From the NCBI GenBank assembly GCA_002779235.1, contig PEXD01000083.1:1-10946 (forward strand): a DNA stretch of 10,946 bases. Reading direction: 5' to 3'. The notes under the pieces were generated by a model. The model saw only the letters and a program-made list of their open reading frames with translations, searched no databases and was not told the DNA's origin. The DNA is from Candidatus Woesearchaeota archaeon CG07_land_8_20_14_0_80_44_23 (GTDB taxonomy: Archaea; Nanobdellota; Nanobdellia; Woesearchaeales; 0-14-0-80-44-23). Shown piece by piece: positions 5,951 through 10,946 of the stretch. Position numbers and translations under genes: made by a program. Within the stretch, counting starts at the first letter, position 1; each line of letters starts with the position of its first letter.

Positions 5951-7021
5951 ATGGGAATATTCAAGGACATGCTGTCTGGAAGCGAGACCCTTTTCAAGAA
6001 TTCTGTGGCACTTGACTATGACTACATGCCGAAGCTCATGCCATTCAGGGAGCAGGAGCAGATGAGGATTGCAGCCTGCATAAAGCCGCTGTTCCAGAAT
6101 AGGAATGGCAGGAACCTGTTCATCTACGGCGAGCCGGGAATAGGGAAGACAGCAGCCTGCAGGCACGTGCTCTCCGAGCTGGAAGAGACCACTGACGACA
6201 TTTTCCTGGTCTATGTCAACTGCTGGAAGCACAACACCACATACAAGGTGGTGCTAAAGATTTGCGACGAGCTCGGCTACAAGTTCACCCAGAACAAGAA
6301 GACAGAGGAGCTCTTTGACATTGCAAGGGACATAATAAACAAGAAGTCGGCTGTTTTTGTATTTGATGAGATAGACAAAGCAGAAGAGACGGACTTTCTT
6401 TACATGCTGCTTGAAGAGATTTACAGGAAGAGCATAATACTCATAACAAACCTCAAGGAAAACCTTTCAGGAATTGATATGAGGATAAAGTCGCGGCTGA
6501 CTGCAGAGCTGCTGGAATTCAGGCAGTACGCTCTGGATGAGGTGAAAGAGATACTGAAGCAGAGGCGCGATTCTGCATTCTACCCTGGAGTGTGGAAGGA
6601 TGATGCATTTGAGATAGTTGTTGCAAAGACATACGAGCTTGGCGACATAAGGACAGGGCTTTATCTGATGAGAGAGGCAGGCAACTCCGCAGAGGACATG
6701 AGCATCAAGGAAATACGGGCCGAGAATGTGAAGGCGGCAATAGCGAAGCTTGATGAGTTCTACATAAAGGAGAGGGACGACCTGGGAGAGGACGAGCAGA
6801 TAATCATGAGGATAATAAAGGAGCACTCAGGTGAAAAAATTGGGGAGCTCTACAGGATTTACACTGAGCAGGGCGGAAAGTACACTTACAAGACATTCCA
6901 GAGAAGAATATCAAAACTTGAGCAGGGAAAATTTGTGAATCTTGAGAAAGTAGCAGGAGGCAAGGAGGGCAAGACAACAATAGTGAAGGACTCCTCAGAC
7001 GCTAAATTAACTGAATTCTGA
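5951..7021 (+). CDS. cdc6: Orc1/Cdc6-family replication initiation AAA+ ATPase
   Basis: Archaeal initiator family: binds origin DNA and loads the MCM helicase. The 356-residue product shows Walker A GEPGIGKT (60-67), Walker B VFVFDEID (135-142), a sensor 1 Asn in ILITN (N167), an arginine-finger region GIDMRIKSRL (174-183) and a sensor 2 GDIR (231-234). A C-terminal winged-helix region (about 280-345) should bind DNA. The protein is somewhat shorter than typical Orc1/Cdc6, and the usual LDPR-V-KS motif is altered to IDMRIKSR, so it is a divergent member and might be an accessory paralog rather than the main initiator. An in-frame TAA at 5945 excludes an earlier start. It is divergent from ppdK and convergent with ppsA, with only 14 bases between stop codons. 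The adjacent 130-base gap may hold recognition sites. Confidence 0.88.
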   Translation: MGIFKDMLSGSETLFKNSVALDYDYMPKLMPFREQEQMRIAACIKPLFQNRNGRNLFIYGEPGIGKTAACRHVLSELEETTDDIFLVYVNCWKHNTTYKVVLKICDELGYKFTQNKKTEELFDIARDIINKKSAVFVFDEIDKAEETDFLYMLLEEIYRKSIILITNLKENLSGIDMRIKSRLTAELLEFRQYALDEVKEILKQRRDSAFYPGVWKDDAFEIVVAKTYELGDIRTGLYLMREAGNSAEDMSIKEIRAENVKAAIAKLDEFYIKERDDLGEDEQIIMRIIKEHSGEKIGELYRIYTEQGGKYTYKTFQRRISKLEQGKFVNLEKVAGGKEGKTTIVKDSSDAKLTEF

Positions 7022-7035
7022 AATATTAAAAAAAA
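7022..7035 (-). terminator. Poly-T tract after ppsA
   Basis: The minus strand reads eight T followed by AATATT immediately after the ppsA stop codon. It occupies the whole gap to the convergent cdc6-like gene and is a plausible archaeal terminator. Confidence 0.5.
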
Positions 7036-9462
7036 TCAGATTTTGTGCGGCATGAGAAGCTTTGAGACATTCTTCTCCTTTTCTGCAATCCTGACAGTTG
7101 TCTTGATTATAGTGTCAGGATTCAGGGAGATTGAATCAATGCCGCAGTCAACAAGGAATTCTGCAAATTCGGGAAAGTCAGAGGGGGCCTGCCCGCAGAT
7201 TCCCGCCTTCCTGTTGAACTGCCTTGCAGTCCTTATCACGCTTTCAATGAGGCGCTTGACCGCCGGGTTTTTCTCGTCGTAAATCCTGCTCACGAGCTCT
7301 GAATCCCTGTCAACGCCGAGGGTAAGCTGGGTGAGGTCGTTGCTGCCTATGCTGAAGCCGTCGAATATCTTGCAGAACTCATCTGCGAGGATTACATTTG
7401 AGGGTATCTCGCACATGACATACACCTGCAGGTTGTCCCTGCCGCGCTCGAGCCCGTTCTTCCTCATTTCCTCAAGGACCTTCTGCCCCTCTTCAACTGT
7501 CCTGCAGAAGGGCACCATGACTTTCACATTTGTCAAGCCGTATTCCCTTCTCACCTTGACTAATGCCTTGCATTCAAGGGCAAATGCCGCCTTGTATTTT
7601 TCGTCATAGTAGCGGGAAGCGCCGCGCCATCCTAGCATGGGGTTGCCCTCCTTGGGCTCGAACTCAGAGCCGCCGAGAAGCCCTGCATACTCGTTGGTCT
7701 TGAAGTCGCTCAGCCTGACTATAACATCCTTTGGATAGAATGCAGCTGCAATCATGGCTATTCCCTGGGCGAGCTTGTCTATGAAGAACATCTTCTTGTC
7801 AGGGTAGCCCTGGGTCAGCTTTTCTATCTCTTCCTTAACTGCTTTGTCCTTGATGTTTTTAAAATCAAGAAGCGCCTTCGGATGCACCTTTATGTATGAG
7901 CTTATTATAAATTCCTCCCTGGCCAGCCCTACGCCGTCATTGGGTATAAATGATAATGAGAATGCTTCGTCGGGATTTCCAATATTCATCATAATCTTTG
8001 TCCTGGGCCTTGGGAGCTCCTTAAGATTTATGTCCATCACAGAATACTTGAGGATTCCGGAATAGACGTAGCCGACCTCGCCCTCGGCGCAGCTTACTGT
8101 AACTGGCTGCCTGTCAGCTATCTTCTTTGTGGCATCAATGGTTCCGACAACACAGGGTATGCCAAGCTCCCTTGAGACAATTGCAGCATGGCAGGTCCTT
8201 CCGCCCTTGTTTGTGACAATTGCTGAAGCCATTTTCATTATCGGCTCCCAGTCAGGGTCAGTCATCTCTGTGACGAGCACCTGCCCTGGCTTGAATTTGC
8301 CTATCTCGTGGACACTCTTAATCACATTTGCGCTTCCAGAACCAATCCTGTCTCCAACGCTGGCTCCCTTCACTATGACGCGCCCCCTCTTTTTCAGGAC
8401 ATATCTATGTATAATGTTCGGGTCTCTTCTTGAGACAACTGTCTCAGGCCTTGCCTGGACAATGCAGAGCTTTCCGGAAACGCCGTCCTTCGCCCACTCA
8501 ATATCCATCGGAACAGAATGCCCTTTTTTTGCAGTATAATAATCCTCAATTTCACAGCCCCACTTTGCGAGCGTGAGAATTTCGCTGTCCAAAAGGCAGA
8601 ACTTTTCGCGCTCCTCCTGCGGAACTGAGCTGTTCTTTGTGAAGGCATTTCCCTCCACAGTGTAAACCAGGCGCATCTCTTTTGCGCCAAGCTTCTTTGA
8701 GATTAAGGGCTTGAAGCCCTGCTTCAGCGTCGGCTTGAAAACTATGTACTGGTCAGGGTTTATGAAGCCCTTGACAATGTTCTCACCCAGCCCGTATCCC
8801 GCATTTATCACCACTGCATCCCTGAATCCTGACTCTGTGTCTATTGTGAACATCACTCCAGAGCATGCCTTGTCAGAGCGCACCATCTTCTGGACTACAA
8901 TGCTCAATGCTATTGAAAACTGGTCAAACTTCTTGTCAGCACGATAGGAAATTGCCCTGTTTGTAAATAATGATGAGAAGCACTTGAGACATGCATCGAT
9001 AAGGTCGTCTGCTCCCCTGATGTTGAGGTATGACTCCTGCTGCCCTGCGAAGCTTGCATCAGGAAGGTCCTCTGCAGTGGCGCTGCTCCTGACTGCAACA
9101 TCCGCGTTCGGACCGTATTCCTTGCAAAGCCTCTCATATGAGGCAATTATCTCTGTCCTGAGCTCATATGGAATCTCGGCATTCCTTATCATGGACCTTA
9201 TCCTGTGCCCCTTGTCTGCAAGGGAGTTCATGTTCTTGGTGTTCAGCCTCTTAAGCGTCTCTGCTATCTTGTCCTTGAGCTTCGTGCGCTCTATAAAGAA
9301 ATTGTAGGCAGTTGCAGTTATTGCAAAGCCGTTTGGGACAGGGACTTTTCCTTTCAAGAAGCGGTACATCTCTCCAAGGGATGCATTCTTGCCCCCAACA
9401 AGAGAAACATCCTCAATGCCTATCTCGTCAAACCAGAGAATAAACCTGTCCTTCTTTTCCAT
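7036..9462 (-). CDS. ppsA: Phosphoenolpyruvate synthase (pyruvate, water dikinase)
   Basis: Converts pyruvate, ATP and water to phosphoenolpyruvate, AMP and phosphate, typically the gluconeogenic step; it is reversible in some archaea. From Met at 9462 the product has 808 residues, usual for the family. The N-terminal ATP-grasp domain shows LVGGKNASLGEM (about 21-32), AVRSSATAEDLPDASFAGQQ (about 123-142) and the conserved region ending in VQARPET (about 335-341). The phosphohistidine domain has GGRTCHAAIVSRELGIPCVVG with catalytic H425. The C-terminal TIM barrel has GLAREEF, GNPMLGWRG, GSNDLTQLTLGVDRD and AGICGQAPSD (C756). An in-frame ATG at 9486 would add eight residues, but only the inner ATG has a GAGGT site at proper spacing. 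It is paralogous to ppdK in the same window; the TCH rather than TSH motif separates the two. It lies 106 bases after the nurA-like gene with its own promoter. Confidence 0.95.
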   Translation of the reverse strand: MEKKDRFILWFDEIGIEDVSLVGGKNASLGEMYRFLKGKVPVPNGFAITATAYNFFIERTKLKDKIAETLKRLNTKNMNSLADKGHRIRSMIRNAEIPYELRTEIIASYERLCKEYGPNADVAVRSSATAEDLPDASFAGQQESYLNIRGADDLIDACLKCFSSLFTNRAISYRADKKFDQFSIALSIVVQKMVRSDKACSGVMFTIDTESGFRDAVVINAGYGLGENIVKGFINPDQYIVFKPTLKQGFKPLISKKLGAKEMRLVYTVEGNAFTKNSSVPQEEREKFCLLDSEILTLAKWGCEIEDYYTAKKGHSVPMDIEWAKDGVSGKLCIVQARPETVVSRRDPNIIHRYVLKKRGRVIVKGASVGDRIGSGSANVIKSVHEIGKFKPGQVLVTEMTDPDWEPIMKMASAIVTNKGGRTCHAAIVSRELGIPCVVGTIDATKKIADRQPVTVSCAEGEVGYVYSGILKYSVMDINLKELPRPRTKIMMNIGNPDEAFSLSFIPNDGVGLAREEFIISSYIKVHPKALLDFKNIKDKAVKEEIEKLTQGYPDKKMFFIDKLAQGIAMIAAAFYPKDVIVRLSDFKTNEYAGLLGGSEFEPKEGNPMLGWRGASRYYDEKYKAAFALECKALVKVRREYGLTNVKVMVPFCRTVEEGQKVLEEMRKNGLERGRDNLQVYVMCEIPSNVILADEFCKIFDGFSIGSNDLTQLTLGVDRDSELVSRIYDEKNPAVKRLIESVIRTARQFNRKAGICGQAPSDFPEFAEFLVDCGIDSISLNPDTIIKTTVRIAEKEKNVSKLLMPHKI

Positions 9463-9470
9463 GATAGCAA

Positions 9471-9475
9471 ACCTC
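9471..9475 (-). promoter_or_regulatory. Shine-Dalgarno site deciding the ppsA start
   Basis: Minus-strand GAGGT eight bases before the ATG ending at 9462. No similar site precedes the ATG ending at 9486, so the shorter form is favoured. Confidence 0.65.
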
Positions 9476-9523
9476 TTTTTCCACATTAACTTATAATTAT
9501 TACAGAGGAGATATCAGAAAGCC

Positions 9524-9533
9524 TTTTTATAAA
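9524..9533 (-). promoter_or_regulatory. TATA box of ppsA
   Basis: Minus-strand TTTATAAAAA with the A-rich AATAACAAACC upstream. Predicted transcription start is near 9502, leaving about 40 bases of leader with the GAGGT site. A second AT-rich stretch (TAATAATTATAA, 9491-9502) is a less likely alternative. Confidence 0.5.
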
Positions 9534-9568
9534 GGTTTGTTATTACTGAAAAATGGGGCAGAATAATC

Positions 9569-10672
9569 TCATATCCTGTTGAGGATATCATGCGCGTCTG
9601 TGCTGGATGCAATGCTCCTCAACTTTGGAAAGAGCATTCCTGATTCAGAGAAAAGCATTGCCCTGAGGCTGGACTTCTCTTCATTTGTAACCTGGGCGAA
9701 CTTGTCTGCATCAATCAAGCCATATGGATATCCTGGAAATGAGTAATCCCTCGAATTCTTCTGCAGGGCGTCTATTATTTTTTGAATGTCATAAAGCCCG
9801 TTTCGATAGACCTCAAACCTGAACGCATAGTTTGAGTTTGAGTTCAGCTTGATTATGTACATTTCTGCCTGGTGCTCAGGGCTCTCAATTTCAACAATTG
9901 GATGATAATACCATTCTGAAATTGGGGAAATCTCAGCAAGCAGTGGTATCAGGGGTTTTCCCTTTTTGGTTATCAGCCCTGATGTCTTTGCAAGGGCGCA
10001 TACAGAAATTCCCTTTGATGAAGCATCTGAATAAAGCTTTTCGAGGAAATACTGCTCGCCCGGAAACATGCACTGAAGGGTGCCGTCAAGCAATATAAAA
10101 TCCCCTTTCTCTAGCTTCTGGAGAGATGCCCTTGCAATTGAAAGCTCAAAGTAGCGCCTTATTATGTCGGCAATCCGTGAGGGGCTTGCCCGCTCTTTTC
10201 CTGACATTATGCTTTTCTCAAGCGGGTCAAAGGAAAAGCTTCCTGCCTCTGAGAAAAATGCCTGTGAATCTGCCTCTTCAACTCCAAAAAGCCCGCAGAT
10301 TTCCCTGCCTGAAAGCTCATCGCCGCTTTTTGAGAAAAAGTTGCAGGAATACCTGAGAGAGCCCTCCTTTTCACCTGCTGAAATCAGGAGATAAAAGCTT
10401 TTGAGCCCGAATGCCACCTTCTGCTGTTCCCTGAAAACCGAGAAATAGCCGCGCACAAGCTGGAGGGAAATGTTTGGGGATGAGAAGAGCTCTGCATTTC
10501 CGCCATCGCAGAAAGAAATTCTGGGAAAATTGCCTAATATAACTTCTGGCGGCAAAAAGTTCTTCTGATTGATGGGCACAGCCCTGTAGCGCCTGTCTGG
10601 AAAAAATGCGCAATCCTCGAAGGTGCCTGCCCTCGAGGCGATGGCTATCAGCTCGGCGATTCTCTTGAACAT
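9569..10672 (-). CDS. nurA: NurA-domain nuclease-like protein
   Basis: Probable NurA-family protein of 367 residues. NurA is a 5'-3' nuclease that works with the HerA hexameric translocase and Mre11-Rad50 in DNA end resection. Motifs seen are ISFCDGGNAEL (D56, first metal-binding Asp), FILLDGTLQ (D196), KTSGLITKKGKPLIPLL (about 229-245), a His-containing strand near 257-267 and GYPYGLIDADKFAQVTNEE (about 314-332), which matches the family's C-terminal GYPYPL-x-A signature. The first Asp is usually followed by Gly-Ser; here it is Gly-Gly. No HerA, Mre11 or Rad50 gene is beside it in this window. A TATA-like sequence 26 bases before the ATG suggests a leaderless mRNA. A minus-strand T-run at 9549-9553 may end transcription. 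Divergent sequence leaves some doubt about catalytic activity. Confidence 0.75.
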   Translation of the reverse strand: MFKRIAELIAIASRAGTFEDCAFFPDRRYRAVPINQKNFLPPEVILGNFPRISFCDGGNAELFSSPNISLQLVRGYFSVFREQQKVAFGLKSFYLLISAGEKEGSLRYSCNFFSKSGDELSGREICGLFGVEEADSQAFFSEAGSFSFDPLEKSIMSGKERASPSRIADIIRRYFELSIARASLQKLEKGDFILLDGTLQCMFPGEQYFLEKLYSDASSKGISVCALAKTSGLITKKGKPLIPLLAEISPISEWYYHPIVEIESPEHQAEMYIIKLNSNSNYAFRFEVYRNGLYDIQKIIDALQKNSRDYSFPGYPYGLIDADKFAQVTNEEKSSLRAMLFSESGMLFPKLRSIASSTDAHDILNRI

Positions 10673-10693
10673 GCGGCAGATTAGCCCCAGCAG

Positions 10694-10703
10694 GTTTTAA
10701 TAC
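10694..10703. promoter_or_regulatory. Shared TATA-like element between divergent genes
   Basis: TTTTAATACT on the plus strand and AGTATTAAAA on the minus strand. Its centre is about 26 bases from the nurA-like ATG (10672) and about 31 from the ATG at 10729, so one AT-rich element could serve both directions. The gap between the two genes is only 56 bases. Confidence 0.4.
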
Positions 10704-10728
10704 TTTGCCATGATAAAATAGCAGGACT

Positions 10729-10946
10729 ATGGGAAAAAAGCAAAAATCAAAGGGGAATGCTGCAATTGTAAACTCTCTTTCAATAATTTTCTCGATAAGC
10801 ACGATAGTTATTGTGCTGCTTGCAAACTTTGAGATGTTTGCATTCAGCAGCAGCTATTACCAGAAGCAGTTTGCCTCTCTTGAGGTATATTCTGACTTTG
10901 AGATGAGAGGAATTTCAAGGCAGCGGGTAAACCTGTATTCTGAAAA
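10729..10946 (+). CDS. Membrane protein, N-terminal part (cut by window end)
   Basis: Open reading frame from ATG 10729 that runs off the window, with 72 complete codons. It has a Lys-rich start (about residues 1-8), a membrane segment (about 14-34) and then an outward-facing region beginning FEMFAFSSSYYQKQF with further Tyr/Phe and charged residues. The pattern of one N-terminal membrane helix followed by a Phe-x-Tyr-Tyr stretch resembles the start of DUF1461/TIGR01906 integral membrane proteins, but this is a weak resemblance by eye. A GCAGGA sequence lies only two bases before the ATG, too close for a normal binding site, so a leaderless transcript is likely. It is divergent from the nurA-like gene. 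Function is unknown. Confidence 0.65.
   Translation, partial: MGKKQKSKGNAAIVNSLSIIFSISTIVIVLLANFEMFAFSSSYYQKQFASLEVYSDFEMRGISRQRVNLYSE

Noticed and set aside
8129..8539. Plus-strand open frame of 136 codons opposite ppsA
   Set aside because: Antisense to conserved ppsA motifs including the catalytic His region; composition is explained by ppsA codon use.
9463..9486. Eight-residue N-terminal extension of PEP synthase
   Set aside because: The GAGGT site lies inside this stretch and is well placed for the ATG ending at 9462, not for the outer one.
10371..10802. Minus-strand open frame overlapping the nurA-like gene and the divergent membrane gene
   Set aside because: It covers the divergent promoter and two better-supported genes and shows no domain pattern of its own.

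Overview
The window looks like archaeal chromosome, most likely from a DPANN-type lineage (Woesearchaeota/Pacearchaeota-like; this is inference from gene content, not a database match). The evidence is an Orc1/Cdc6-type initiator, a NurA-type nuclease, membrane-anchored beta-sandwich surface proteins, TATA boxes about 26 bases before start codons (leaderless genes) and GAGGT(G) Shine-Dalgarno sites on the two long metabolic genes. I see no rRNA, tRNA, CRISPR array or insertion sequence.

Layout. 16-1696 (+): two overlapping genes for extracytoplasmic beta-sandwich proteins, one anchored at its C-terminus and one at its N-terminus. 1695-1918: a dense cluster of nested and tandem hairpins, filling nearly the whole gap to the next gene. 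1926-3107 (+): a compact glycogen-debranching-type (alpha/alpha)6-barrel glycosidase. 3148-5820 (-): pyruvate, phosphate dikinase. 5821-5950: a divergent promoter region with a dyad beside a TATA box. 5951-7021 (+): Orc1/Cdc6-like AAA+ ATPase. 7036-9462 (-): phosphoenolpyruvate synthase, convergent with cdc6. 9569-10672 (-): NurA-domain protein. 10729-end (+): the start of a membrane protein, cut by the window edge.

Functionally the window pairs two paralogous enzymes that interconvert pyruvate and phosphoenolpyruvate (PPDK using phosphate/pyrophosphate, PEP synthase using water/phosphate) with a glycan-hydrolysing enzyme. This fits a cell running glycolysis and gluconeogenesis through the same node. 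The replication initiator lies between the two PEP genes, and the NurA-like nuclease is next to PEP synthase without a visible HerA, Mre11 or Rad50 partner.

The most unusual item is the hairpin cluster at 1695-1918. It has three related hairpins plus a short core hairpin, in a tandem arrangement where copies differ by paired (compensated) base changes, and one copy looks like the core hairpin with another hairpin inserted in its loop. It may be a small palindromic mobile repeat, a structured RNA or a multi-terminator block.
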